Shown in pieces: positions 24,357 to 34,141 of a stretch of 64,000 nt of DNA. A model generated the notes under the pieces. The model was not told the origin of the DNA and searched no databases. It saw only the letters and a program-made list of their open reading frames with translations. This stretch comes from Isoetes taiwanensis (taxonomy: Eukaryota > Streptophyta > Lycopodiopsida > Isoetales > Isoetaceae): contig JAJEKV010000051.1 in assembly GCA_021234155.1 (NCBI GenBank), forward strand, positions 1 through 64,000, written 5' to 3'. The position numbers and the translations under genes are program-made. Each line of letters opens with the position of its first letter. The stretch's first letter is position 1.

Positions 24357-27300
24357 CTAGTAATGGTGCCCAGCGTTGCTGGGCATAAGTTGAGAGCCTA
24401 TAAATGCTTTGGGATGCAGTGAGAAAAGCCCTATCCCTTTCCCTTTCCCTTTTGCTCTATCCCGCATTTCATTTTTTCTTATTTTCTCTACTTTTTTTTT
24501 TCTTTTCCTTTTTTTTCTCGTCTTTCTCACATGTTTCCTTGTTTTCCCATCCCTTTCCTTCCCCCTTCCCTGTTCCCGATAACCTTTTTCCCTCCCCTTT
24601 TGCTCCTTTCTCCACCTTTTCCCTCTTCTCTTTTTTCTTTGCCCTTTTCCCTTCCCCTTTCTCTTTTTTTATGCCTTCTCTTTTCCCCACCCCTTTTCCC
24701 TTTTTCTCAACCTTTTACTCTTTCGCCCTTTTCCATGCCTATTTTCCCTTCTCTTTTCCTCCTTTTCCCACTCTTTTCCTCCTTTTTTTGTGTGCCCTTT
24801 TCCTTCCATTTTCTTTTCTCCCTCCCATTTTTTCCATGCCCTTTTTACCTTCCCTTTTCCATCTCCTCACCCTTTCCCTCTTTCCCTTTTCCATGTTCCT
24901 TTTTTCTCTTCCCTTTTCCATTTTCCTCATTTCCTTTTTCCCATGCCTCTCTCTCTCTTTCCCCTTTTCCATTCTTTTTTTTCTTTTCTATTTCCCTTTT
25001 CCCATGCCCTTTTTCCCACCCTTTTCTTCTTTCTATTTTTCCGTGCTTCCTTTTCCTCCTTTTCCCACCCTTTCCCTCTTCCCGTGCAATTTTCCCTTCT
25101 TTCAACCCTTCCTTTTTCTTTTCTCTTTTCCTTTCCTCATGTCCTTTTTCCTTTCCCTCCCCTCCATCACTCCCCGCTTCCCTTTCCCTTTCCCTTTTTT
25201 CCGTTTCCTTTTCTTGATGGACTTTTTTCTTTTCGTTTTCCTCCTTTTCTTAGATCCTTTTCACGTGCACTTTTTCCCTTCTTTTTCCTTTTCCGTTTCC
25301 CTTTTTCTATACCTTTTGCACATTTGTTTTATTCTCTTATTTCCTATACCCATTTTCCTCTTTTCCCCACCCTTTCTCTCTTGCCCTTTTTCTTTTCCTT
25401 TTTCTTTTTCCCTTTCTTCACCATTTTTCTCTTCCCTTTTCTCTCATGCCCTTCCCCCTTCCCTTTTCTCGTTTCCCTCTTTCTTTTTCCTTGTGACCTT
25501 TACCTAGGTTCCCTTTCCCCTTTTCCTTTTCCTTTTCTTTCTTCTCACTTTCCCTTTTTCTATGCCCCTTTTCTTTTCTCCTCTCCTCTCCCCATCCTTT
25601 TCTTGTTCCCCCTTGTCCCTTCCCTTTTCCTCATTTTTCCAACCTTTCCCTATTCCTCTTTTCTTGATGCGTTTTTTCCCTTCCCTTTCCCTCTCTTTTT
25701 TTTCCCTTTTCCTATGCCATTTGTCCCTTCCGTTTTCCTCTTTCCGCAATGCTTTCTTTTTCCCCCTTTTCCCATGCTCCTTCCTTTTCCCATGCTTTTT
25801 TTCTCCTCCCCTTTTCCATGCTTTTTTTCTCCTTCATTTTCTCCTTTTTTCAACCTTTTCCTCTTTCCTTTTTTTTTTTCATGCCCTTTCCATTTACCTT
25901 TTCCACTTTATCTCTTCCTCCTTCCCTCGTGCCGTTTTCCCAGGTTCCCTTTCCCTTTTTTGTTTTCCATGCCTTTTTCTCTTCTCTTATCCCCACCCTT
26001 TCCCTTTTCCTTTTACCCTTTTCCCTTTTCCCCATAAGTTTGAGAGCCTGTAATGCTTTGGGATGCAGTGAGAAAAGCCCTATCCCTTTCGCTTTCCCTT
26101 TTGCTCTATCCCGCATTTCATTTTTTCTTATTTTCTCTACTTTTTTTTTCTTTTCCTTTTTTTTTCTCGTCTTTCTCATATGTTTCCTTGTTTTCCCATC
26201 CCTTTCATTCCCCCTTCCCTATTCCCGATAACCTTTTTCCCTTCCCTTTTGCTCCTTTCTCCACCTTTTCCCTCTCCTCTTTTTTCTTTCATTTTTTGTT
26301 GCTGGGCACCTTTTCCCTCTTCTCTTTTTTCTTTGCCCTTTTCCCTTCCCCTTTCTCTTTTTTTATGCCTTCTCTTTTCCCCACCCTTTTTCCATGTCTT
26401 CCCTTTTTCTCAACCTTTTACTCTTTCGCTCTTTTCCATGCCTATTTTCCCTTCTCTTTTCCTCATTTTCCCATTATTTTCCTCCTTTTTTTGTGTGCCC
26501 TTTTCCCTTCCATTTTTCTTTTCTCCCTCCCGTTTTCCATGCCTTTTTTACCTTCCCTTTTTCCATCTCCTCACCCTTTCCCTCTTTCCCTTTTCCATGT
26601 TCCCTTTTTCGCTTCCCCTTTTCCATTTTCCTCATTTCCTTTTTCCCGTGCCTCTCTCTCTTTCCCCCCTTTTCCATTCTTTTTTCTTTTCTATTTCCCT
26701 TTTCCCATGCCCTTTTTCCCACCCTTTTCTTCTTTCTATTTTTCCCGTGCTTCCTTTTCCTCCTTTTCCCACCCTTTCCCTCTTCCCGTGCAATTTTCCC
26801 TTCTTTCAACCCTTCCTTTTTCTTTTCTCTTTTCCTTTCCTCATGTCCTTTTTCCCTTTCCCTCCCCTCCATCACTCCCTTGCTTCCCTTTCCCTTTCTC
26901 TTTTTTCCCATTTCCTTTTCTTGATGGATTTTTCTCTTTCCGTTTTCCTCCTTTGCCGATCTTTTTCCTGTGCACTTTTTCCCTTCCTTTCCTTTTCCTT
27001 TTCCCTTTTTCCATTTTATTCTCTTATTTCCTATACCCATTTTCCTCTTTTTCCCACGCTTTCTCTCTTGCCCCTTTTCTTTTCCCTTTTTTCTTTTTTC
27101 CCTTTCTTCACCATTTTCCTCTTCCCTTTTCTCTCATGCCCTTCTCCCATTCCCTTTTCTCCTTTCCCTCTTTCTTTTTCGTTGTGACCTTTACCTAGGT
27201 TTCCTTTCCCCCTTTTCCCTTTCTTTTTTCTTTCTTCTCACTTTCCCTTTTTCTATGCCCTTTTCTATTCCCCTCTCCCCATCCTTTTCTTGTTCCCCCT

Positions 27301-27896
27301 TGTCCCTTCCCTTTTCCTCATTTTTCCAACCTTTCAGTCTTCCCCTTTTCTTGATGCATTTTTTCCCTTCCCTTTCCCTCTCTTTTTTTTTCCTTTTTCC
27401 TATGCCATTTGTCCCTTCCTTTTTCCTCTTTCCTCAACACTTCTCTTTTTCCCCCTTTTCCCATGCTTTTTCTCTCCTCCCCTTTTCCATGCTTTTTTTC
27501 TCCTTCATTTTCTCTTTTTTTCAACCTTTTCCTCTTTCCTTTTTTTTTCATGCCCTTTCCATTTACCTTTTCCACTTTATCTCTTCCTCCTTCCCTTTCC
27601 CTTTTTCGTTTTCCATGTCTTTTTCTCTTCTCTTATCCCCACCCTTTTCCCTTTTCCTTTTACCCTTTGCCCTTTTCTCCATGCCTTTTAGCCCTTCACA
27701 TTCTCTCTTTCCACTTCCCTTTTCCTTTTCCCCCTTTTCATTTACCCTTTCCCCTTAAGAGATCGAAGCATGACCAATCACAGTGTTTGTAAGTCGCGCA
27801 ATAAATCTAGGCCTTCGGATGCATCCAGATGATCTCGGCCATTCAAATTAGGGCTCGATGCACTACGCACTTACGGTATAACATTATAATATAAGA
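24357..27896 (-). mobile_element. Helitron D (non-autonomous, polypurine-tract type)
   Basis: The 5' end TCTTATATTATAATG begins at 27896 after host A. The 3' hairpin is at 24368-24384, with CTAG at 24357-24360 and host T at 24356. The interior from about 24420 to 27760 is almost pure pyrimidine on the plus strand (purine on the Helitron sense strand). It is a tandem duplication: the phrase TGCTTTGGGATGCAGTGAGA occurs at about 24402 and again at about 26052, and the two 1.65-1.7-kb copies are closely alike. A half hairpin GTTGCTGGGCACC at 26298-26310 is a relic. There is no coding capacity; long F/P/L/S-rich frames are composition artefacts. Confidence 0.85.
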
Positions 27897-28169
27897 TTAG
27901 GATCCCTTGTTTGGTCATCTTGTCTGCTTCCTTTTTCCTCGAGAAGAGAGTTAAGTCGAGCTTGACATTTATCTTGGCAAGGTCAATGTACCACTCGGCA
28001 CCCTCGTCCATTTCCTCTTCAGGGCACGCAGGGTCAGTGGTTGCTATAAGAATCGGCCCTTCATCATCTAATGTCAGATCATATGGTACTGCATCTGGGT
28101 CGTCTACCCTCAATGGTTTCTTACCAGGAATAGACCTCGAATTATTAGGGGTTTTCTTCCTCTTAGGCA
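27897..28169 (-). pseudogene. exon 2, first part, before Helitron D
   Basis: An open frame of 91 codons starts PKRKKTPNNSRSIPGKKPLR (nuclear-localisation-like) and becomes acidic (CPEEEMDEGAEWYIDL). It runs to host A at 27897, where Helitron D begins. After D the frame resumes at 24356 without a gain or loss of bases: CTA A|TC TCT TAT. No family is recognised for this N-terminal part. Confidence 0.6.
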
Positions 28170-28634
28170 CTGCAAAAGAAGATGAACATTTTTTTATTGT
28201 ATTTTCCAGAACAAGAGATCACGCTTGGCGTGAATTTGAACCTAAATTAGTATCATTCACACTGCATGCGTGAATTTGAAGCTAAATTAGTATGCATCCA
28301 TATTTTAAGCTACGTACCCTTTATGAATCCATATTTCTCACTATTTAACCTCATTGAACACTGCTATCTCTAACTGTCAAACCTCCAGCTCTAAATAGGT
28401 GTGTACCCCTCTATTAAAAACTACTAAGAACTATATTCTATAAAAACAGAGCAAAATTATGTCCTAAAAAACAGACAATCAGAGCATTAGCTGAAGGTAA
28501 TAATTTAAATTCATGCAAAGCATAATAACTCAAATTCATGCAAATCATATTAACTGAAGGCAAGGAAATAACTCAAATACATGCAATGCATAATACTCTC
28601 CACACACTGTGTATTCAGAAGGCAAATTAAATAC
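28170..28634 (-). other. intron 1 of the three-domain gene
   Basis: Bounded by GTATTT at the 5' side and TTTTGCAG at the 3' side. It contains one perfect 13-bp palindrome CACGCTTGGCGTG (28220-28232) and a degraded copy about 28258-28272 (CACACTGCATGCGTG). Otherwise it is AT-rich with short CATGCAAA-type repeats. Confidence 0.6.
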
Positions 28635-28749
28635 CTTGAATAGGGGTTTCAACGTCCTCTGAAACTTGAGAAGAGCCAGGTTTTGAGTTTCCTCTGCCAC
28701 CGCTTCCTCGGCCCCGTCCGCCTCAGCCACCTCTGGTTTTAGTAGACAT
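28635..28749 (-). pseudogene. exon 1 of the three-domain gene, RG-rich N-terminus
   Basis: The ATG is at 28749. The product begins MSTKTRGG, then an in-frame TGA, then GGRGRGSGGRGN, an RGG-type basic stretch common in RNA/DNA-binding proteins. The stop falls where CGA (Arg) would continue the RG repeat, so a single C-to-T change explains it. The exon ends CAAG with donor GTATTT, phase 1. It joins an acceptor TTTTGCAG at 28170, giving a valine codon across the junction. Confidence 0.6.
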
Positions 28750-29582
28750 CTCTGGAATCGCCTAGTAACAGAGTCGCAAGGTCGCTCGGATAAGCGCTCG
28801 AGCTGCTCGAAGAAATAGCTTTTTCTACCTGTACGAGAAATAGCGTTTTCTACCTACACGAGAGAAATTTGAATTTCAAGAAAACACAATATGCAGTTTC
28901 GAAATATTCTTGACACATAAAAATAATAATGACGAAGATTCACTTTTAAAAATCAATCTACCGTGTTCTTTCATTGATTACATTTATCCCGCCAAAATGT
29001 AATTAACCTAAGCTTTCTTCTAACTCGAATTTTTCCCGATTGCCTGCATTTCCATAGCGCCTGTGATTTCGAGAACTCGAATCGGCTTCTCAAGAATGGC
29101 TACAGAATTCTAGTAAGCATCTCATTCCTATAGCTTGTACAATAATTTCCAATAAAGGTGTCTGAATAGGCAATTGTCTGCAGTGTCGAAGATGAATGTT
29201 TCATGTTAACTACAAATCAGAAAAGGAAAGTAGGATTATGCAAGATCGACTCCATCGATCCGACTGCAAACTGTCATGGAATTCCGCTCGGGGATAAGTA
29301 TATCCGAAGTTACAGTTGATTAAGCTTGCCGCTACGGATGAAGCTTTACCTCATGGGACACCCCAGATGGGGATATGGTTGGAGAAAGTGTTGGAACATT
29401 TGTTGCATGGCCAAGAAACCGCTTAAAAAAGGTATGTAACATGTATTACATTGTAGAAATATAGAAGTAGACAAAATTTGTTGTATTAATTGGAAAAAGT
29501 TTACAACTGTATATAATCTGGATAAACCAGACATACAAAATCCCAGACTATTTCAAGCACAGTCTACTGTTTCAAGCCCAGT

Positions 29583-30164
29583 CTACTGAGTAGCTTGGCT
29601 ATCGATACTCCCATTTCCATTCCAGGGCATAGTGAATGGATCAGATAAAACCCCAGCAAAAACCCCAGGCTCTAGCTCCACCTTCCCCGCCTGCTCCATC
29701 TCCACCTCCTGCTCCTCCTCCTGCTCCATTGGTTGAGCCATCTCCATTGCATCGTATACCGCCTGTGGTAGTGGTTCGTGTTGGGGCATCCGGGCATAGA
29801 GGCTAGCCACTAAGAAACGCAGCTCCTCATTTTGAATCTCGAGCTGACGGTTGCGAGATTCACTCTCGATCAATGCATGTACTGCTTGATCGAAGTAATC
29901 AGATAAGAGGGCCAGCCTCCATGCGATTGCAAGGGCCTCAGAGCCCAGATTTAAAATTGCCCTGCACTCTGCTGCCATCATCATTACTTGATCCAAGTAC
30001 TGCAGGGGTTGCAAGACTGGTGCTCCAGCCGGACTGGTGCTCGTCTGCGGTTCAACCGGACTGGAGCTTGGAGCCAAAACTGGAGCTGGGGTGTGTGATT
30101 GCTGCCCCACATGTAATTCCAATGCATCTTCGTCACCAACCGGGTGGTTAATGTAACTTGGCAT
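29583..30164 (-). CDS. last exon of a second minus-strand gene, coiled-coil protein
   Basis: The exon begins at 30164 right after an ATTGATAG acceptor and starts MPSYINHPVGDEDALELHVG. A Pro/Ser/Ala-rich region follows (about residues 25-55), then a long amphipathic helix (about 60-140, with RNRQLEIQNEELRFLVASLY) and a Glu-rich tail (EQEEEQEVEMEQ). It ends at TAG 29585-29583. No known domain recognised. It lies between the three-domain gene and a third minus-strand gene, all in the same direction. The preceding exon is at 32552-32414, whose phase fits. Confidence 0.5.
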   Translation of the reverse strand: MPSYINHPVGDEDALELHVGQQSHTPAPVLAPSSSPVEPQTSTSPAGAPVLQPLQYLDQVMMMAAECRAILNLGSEALAIAWRLALLSDYFDQAVHALIESESRNRQLEIQNEELRFLVASLYARMPQHEPLPQAVYDAMEMAQPMEQEEEQEVEMEQAGKVELEPGVFAGVLSDPFTMPWNGNGSIDSQATQ

Positions 30165-30197
30165 CTATCAATAGGAAGTTACCGGAGTATCAGTATT

Positions 30198-30311
30198 CGC
30201 GCCTGGCGTGTTATATTTATTTATTTATAAACTTAGAAACTAAGAGACACGCCCGGCGTGTTTAAATTAAAAGTTAAAACTAGGGATAAAATTGTTTGCA
30301 CGCTCAGCGTG
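30198..30311. repeat. three 13-bp CACGC-NNN-GCGTG palindromes
   Basis: CGCGCCTGGCGTG at 30198, CACGCCCGGCGTG at 30248 and CACGCTCAGCGTG at 30299, about 50 bp apart, in the intron of the second minus-strand gene. The flanks differ while the palindrome is kept, and the centre varies (CTG, CCG, TCA). Confidence 0.7.
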
Positions 30312-30341
30312 TAAACTGCTATATAGGAAAAACTATACACG

Positions 30342-31690
30342 CCAATGTATGTTTACCTTTGAGAGTTGGTTACTGGGGTTATACGATGATGATCCCCGAC
30401 GTGGTAGAACTTAAAAGCCTATACGTGTCCTCCACTTTGGCTGCCGCAAGGCGGTGGGATAAACTAGCTAGTCTGTACAAGATTAGTCTAGTATGGACCT
30501 TAAACAAAGTCTTAAAAAATCAATGGGACTAGGATGGTGGCATTAGGATGGTGAGGTTAAAAAAGTCATGCCCCTAGAGTTGCCCCTAGGACCTCGACTT
30601 CCTAAGGCGAGATTAAATCCTGCCTACAAAGTGTGCATGTAAGGCAAAAGTTTTGGCCAACGGATGTGTGGTGAGTTGGTATAGGCCTGGTAATGCCAAA
30701 ATAAATATGCATTTGGTCATGGATTCAAACCTTGCCAATGTATGTTTATCTTTGGGAGTTGGTTACTGGGGTTATACGATGATGATCCCCGACGTGGTAG
30801 AACTTAAAAGCCTATACGTGTCCTCCACTTTGGCTGCCGCAAGGCGGTGGGATAAACTAGCTAGTCTGTACAAGATTAGTCTAGTATAGACCTTAAACAA
30901 AGTCTTAAAAAATCAATGGGACTAGGATGGTGCCATTAGGATGGTGAGCCTAAAAAAGTCATGCCCCTAGAGTTGCCCCTAGAACCTCGACTTCCTAAGG
31001 CGGGATTAAATCCTGCCTACAAAGTGTGCATGTAAGGCAAACGTTTTCCCCAACGGATGTGTGGTGAGTTGGTATAGGCCTGGTAATGACAAAATAAATA
31101 TGCATTTGGTCATGGTTCAAACCTTGCCAATGTATGTTTATCTTTGGGAGTTGGTTACTGGGGTTATACGATGATGATCCCTGACGTGGTAGAACTTAAA
31201 AACCTATACGTGTCCTCCACTTTGGCTGCCGCAAGGCGGTGGGATAAACTAGCTAGTCTGTACAAGATTAGTCTAGTATGGACCTTAAACAAAGTCTTAA
31301 AAAATCAATGGGACTAGGATGGTGGCATTAGGATGGTGAGGCTAAAAAAGTCATGCCCCTAGAGTTGCCCCTAGGACCTCGACTTCCTAAGGTGGGATTA
31401 AATCCTGCCTACAAAGTATGTATGTAAGGCAAAAGTTTTGCCCAACGGATGTGTGGTGAGTTGGTATAGGCCTGGTAATGCCAAAATAAATATGCATTTG
31501 GTCATGGGTTCAAACCTTGCCAATGTATGTTTATCTTTGGGAGTTGGTTAGTGGGGTTATACGATGATGATCCCCGACGTGGTAGAACTTAAAAGCCTAT
31601 ACGTGTCCTCCACTTTGGCTGCCGCAAGGCGGTGGGATAAACTAGCTAGTCTGTACAAGATTAGTCTAGTATGGACCTTAAACAAAGTCC
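30342..31690. repeat. 393-bp tandem repeat, about 3.4 copies
   Basis: Copies start at about 30342, 30735, 31127 and 31520 with CCAATGTATGTTTA. Spacing is 392-393 bp and divergence is low. The last copy breaks off at AACAAAGTCCTAGGGGCTTA near 31690. Each copy contains an open frame of about 70-78 codons (VGYWGYTMMIPDVVELKSLY) that is probably incidental. The array sits in the long intron of the second minus-strand gene. Confidence 0.85.
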
Positions 31691-32150
31691 TAGGGGCTTA
31701 GCGTGTAAATAATTGTCTGGCCTTTATCTATTTACTTATCTATCTATACAATTTTTTTTTCTCTCTCTCCTGAATGCACGCCGAGCGTGTATTCATATTC
31801 AAGGCTAAGGTTAGCATGTATTCGGAACACGCTTAGCGTGTATTGGAACACGCTTAGCGTGTAGTGGTTCGTGTTGGGGCATCCGGGCATAGAGGCTAGC
31901 CACTAAGAAAAGCAAGGCGGTGGGATAAACTAGCTAGTCTGAACAAGATTAGTCTAGTATGGACCTTAAACAAAGTCCTAGGGGCTTAGCGTGTAAATAA
32001 TTGTCTGGCCTTTATCTATTTACTTATCTATCTATACAGTTTTTTTTTCTCTCTCTCCTGAATGCACGCCGAGCGTGTATTCATATTCAAGGCTAAGGTT
32101 AGCATGTATTCGGAACACGCTTAGCGTGTATTGGAACACGCTTAGCGTGT
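31627..32150. repeat. 285-bp direct duplication with palindromes and filler DNA
   Basis: The segment 31627-31862 (GCAAGGCGGTGGGATAAACT... to ...CACGCTTAGCGTG) is repeated at about 31913-32150. The joining piece at 31862-31910 (GTAGTGGTTCGTGTTGGGGC...) is a copy of about 49 bp from the exon at 29769-29817. Palindromes are at 31777, 31828, 31849, 32065, 32116 and 32137. Confidence 0.75.
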
Positions 32151-32413
32151 TTCAAATATTATCTTTGAGATTTTTCTAATGCTTTCTACTATACTTATTC
32201 ATAATAGAAACTTGCACGCAATAGCATGATTAATTCAGGAAGAGAAACTCAAGAATTTAGTCGAAACAAAAAGAAGCAGATGAAGTTTATAAAAAAACTA
32301 TTCTGGTTTTCATAAACATCATCTGCTTCCTCTGCCTCGAGCAAATGCATAAGCTTGTCTTCTTGGATTAAACCTGCCATTAAGATGCAGCTTAAAACTA
32401 AATGAAAACTAAC

Positions 32414-32552
32414 CTTGAGTTCTGAGGCTGGAAGGATTCGAAGAACGGAGGACTTTGCTTTTGGTTTTAATTCTGAGGCTTTTGGATTCGCAGACCTTAG
32501 TCCTCTGCTTTTGGTTTTAATTGAGCCTCCGATGTCCTCTGCTTCTGATGCT
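32414..32552 (-). CDS. upstream exon of the second minus-strand gene
   Basis: A TTCTCAG acceptor and a CTCAAG|GTTAGT donor enclose an open frame ASEAEDIGGSIKTKSRGLRS..., basic and serine-rich, ending SELK. It joins in phase with MPSYINHP at 30164. A first coding exon with the right phase was not found: an ATG at about 32660 leads to a GTGAGC donor one base out of phase. The N-terminus is therefore unresolved or damaged. The intron between the exons (32413-30165) holds the 393-bp tandem repeats. Confidence 0.35.
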
Positions 32553-32718
32553 CTGAGAACAAAAGTGAGAGTCTTTTAGTAAGTTAGGAATTGCCGAAAC
32601 CAAACATCTAACATTGCTGAAAAGAAATCTGCTCACCAAGATTTTAGGAGGGCGCATGCAAACACAGCTGAAGCGCAACCAGCAAATCGTATGAAGAAAG
32701 GAAGAAATTGTAGGAACT

Positions 32719-32744
32719 TTGAGAGCGTGAAATGGATTTATATA
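32719..32744 (-). promoter_or_regulatory. TATA-type promoter of the second minus-strand gene
   Basis: On the minus strand CCTATATAAATCC (32732-32744) is followed by CACGCTCTCAAAG. A near-identical module lies at 33728-33740 in front of the third gene. Both are preceded by a half palindrome (CATGCCTGGCGTA or CACGCCAGGCGTA) about 55 bp upstream. Confidence 0.5.
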
Positions 32745-33265
32745 GGCATAATTAGAAATAAATTAGCGTGAATAATTGATTGCTTGAATTAACATGCCTG
32801 GCGTACGGTTTTCTCGCCAGACATGACATGTATATGGTATATGTGGAGAATATTGCATTTTATGCAATAAATTCTCACGGCATTTTATTCCATTTATTGC
32901 ATTCGAAAAAAAAGAATTTCGAAATTTTATATAGGCTAAATTAAAAATGATTTTAAAGGCAAAATTATCAAGGCTAAAAAAATGACTTGTTGAGTTGGGG
33001 AATTGTTTTAGGTCGTATAGGAAAATTTCTTATACTGCTGTGATGAATCAAAGATTTCTCATGTGGTTGATTTATAGTGTTCCCGAGACTTTGTTGAGAC
33101 AAATGCAGAGACAAAATTTTAGAGAAAACACGTTGGAGACAAAATGCTTGGAGAAAATAGTTTGATTTCATTCAAAATACAAAAACCCTGTTTGAAGAAA
33201 AAGTTTGTGAAGAAAACTATTTGATTTCATTCAAAATTGATATGTACAGATGCCAAGAATGGCTT

Positions 33266-33645
33266 CTAAGTAGATGCCCGAAGGCTTTTCAAAATATCAA
33301 AGAAAAAAATGCCCGTAGGCGTGTCCGAAAACAAAAAAGAAGAAGAGGGCCACCCGGGATCTACATCACTGTTCTTCCATGTCTGCAAGAAAGAAGAAAG
33401 AGAGGTTAGAAAAGAAAAGAGAAAGAAAGGTGCATTAAAAAAAGAAAAGAGACAGCCATGCAAACCTGGTTCATCCCGCAACCATTGTAAAAATTGGTCG
33501 AATCCTCCTCCTCCTCCTCCTCCTCCTCCTCCTCCTCCTCCTCCTCCTCCTCGGCTTCAGAGAATTCATTCTCTGTTTCAGGGTCGAGCCAACCCTGAAG
33601 CTTCTTCAACCCGACGTCTCTTTGAGGAGACCTCTGGTTCTTCAT
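33266..33645 (-). CDS. third minus-strand gene, two exons, acidic protein
   Basis: Exon 1 (33645-33466) reads MKNQRSPQRDVGLKKLQGWL, DPETENEFSEA, a run of about 17 Glu encoded by (GAG)n, then DSTNFYNGCGMNQ. A GTTTGC donor and a TCTTGCAG acceptor (33465-33383, 83 bp) lead to exon 2 (33382-33266), TWKNSDVDPGWPSSSFLFSD, ending ...LKSLRAST. An upstream ATG at 33676 opens a different frame (MKRSASASNLHEEPEVSSKR) that stops near 33580. One of the two starts may be the original with a one-base shift. Family unknown. The TATA box lies about 60-95 bp upstream of the two ATGs. Confidence 0.45.
33505..33552. repeat. (CTC)n microsatellite in coding sequence
   Basis: About 16 uninterrupted CTC units on the plus strand, coding for polyglutamate in exon 1 of the third minus-strand gene. 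Length is likely variable. Confidence 0.8.
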
Positions 33646-33712
33646 GAAGGTTTGACGCTGAGGCCGAACGCTTCATGGCGGGCAGAGAAAAAAAAATTGG
33701 AAGGAATGGAGC

Positions 33713-33740
33713 TTGAGAGCGTGAACCGGATTTATATAGG
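33713..33740 (-). promoter_or_regulatory. TATA-type promoter of the third minus-strand gene
   Basis: CCTATATAAATCC on the minus strand at 33728-33740, followed by GGTTCACGCTCTCAAGC. The whole 33713-33815 module is a diverged copy of 32719-32825, which shows that the two genes share a duplicated promoter. Confidence 0.5.
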
Positions 33741-34141
33741 GTTAATTAAAAATTAGCGTGAATAATTGATTGCCTCAAATAACACGCCAGGCGTACGAAA
33801 TTCCCGCCAGCTATATCATCTAGGGTATATTATTATGGATAATAAATTCACGTCTACCTTATCAGTTATATGTCTTTTCGTAATCTGAAGGCTAAATTTT
33901 CGATAATTAAAATTTGGATATATTTATATAAATGTCATTTCCTTGTTGTTGCCACGAAAATTCTTGTTTTAAATGATTTCGTTTACACCCATTGTTATTA
34001 TTATATTAAACCTATTTCCAAGGAATTTCTTGCTTTTAAAAAAATTTGATTTACCTCTTCCATAAATGGACGTACTTTTCTTATCTCATGGTGTAATAAT
34101 TTTTTCCTACTCATTGACTAAAAAGGGTGCAATTTGCCTAG

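Larger units (their letters stand above)
15541..28749 (-). pseudogene. ParB-like / methyltransferase-like / FCP1-like gene split by three Helitrons
   Basis: Seven host segments on the minus strand join into one reading frame of roughly 1280 codons. The parts in order are: RG-rich N-terminus (28749-28635), basic/acidic region (28169-27897), a 55-bp host piece (24356-24302), a ParB-like domain (22415-21600), a linker (21332-20666), a methyltransferase-like domain (17725-16389) and an FCP1/NIF HAD domain (16177-15541). Introns are GT..AG with compatible phases. Helitrons D, C and B interrupt exons between A and T, and skipping each keeps the frame. Lesions seen are TGA at codon 9, TAG at 22105-22103, TAG at 21199-21197 and a frameshift near 20760. 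As it stands the locus cannot make the full protein. The combined architecture is not one I can match to a named family. Confidence 0.7.

Noticed and set aside
22552-27780. Pyrimidine tract as a telomere or centromere satellite
   Set aside because: No regular repeat unit such as TTTAGGG, and the boundaries coincide with Helitrons C and D.
22749-27792. Many long F/P/L/S-rich or K/E/G-rich reading frames, up to 415 codons
   Set aside because: They arise from a pyrimidine-only strand, where stop codons (which need A or G) cannot occur. All three frames are open at once, and there are no motifs.
30296-30889. Repeated 78-codon ORFs as a gene family
   Set aside because: They lie in a 393-bp tandem array within an intron, start and stop at repeat-specific positions, and show no protein motif.
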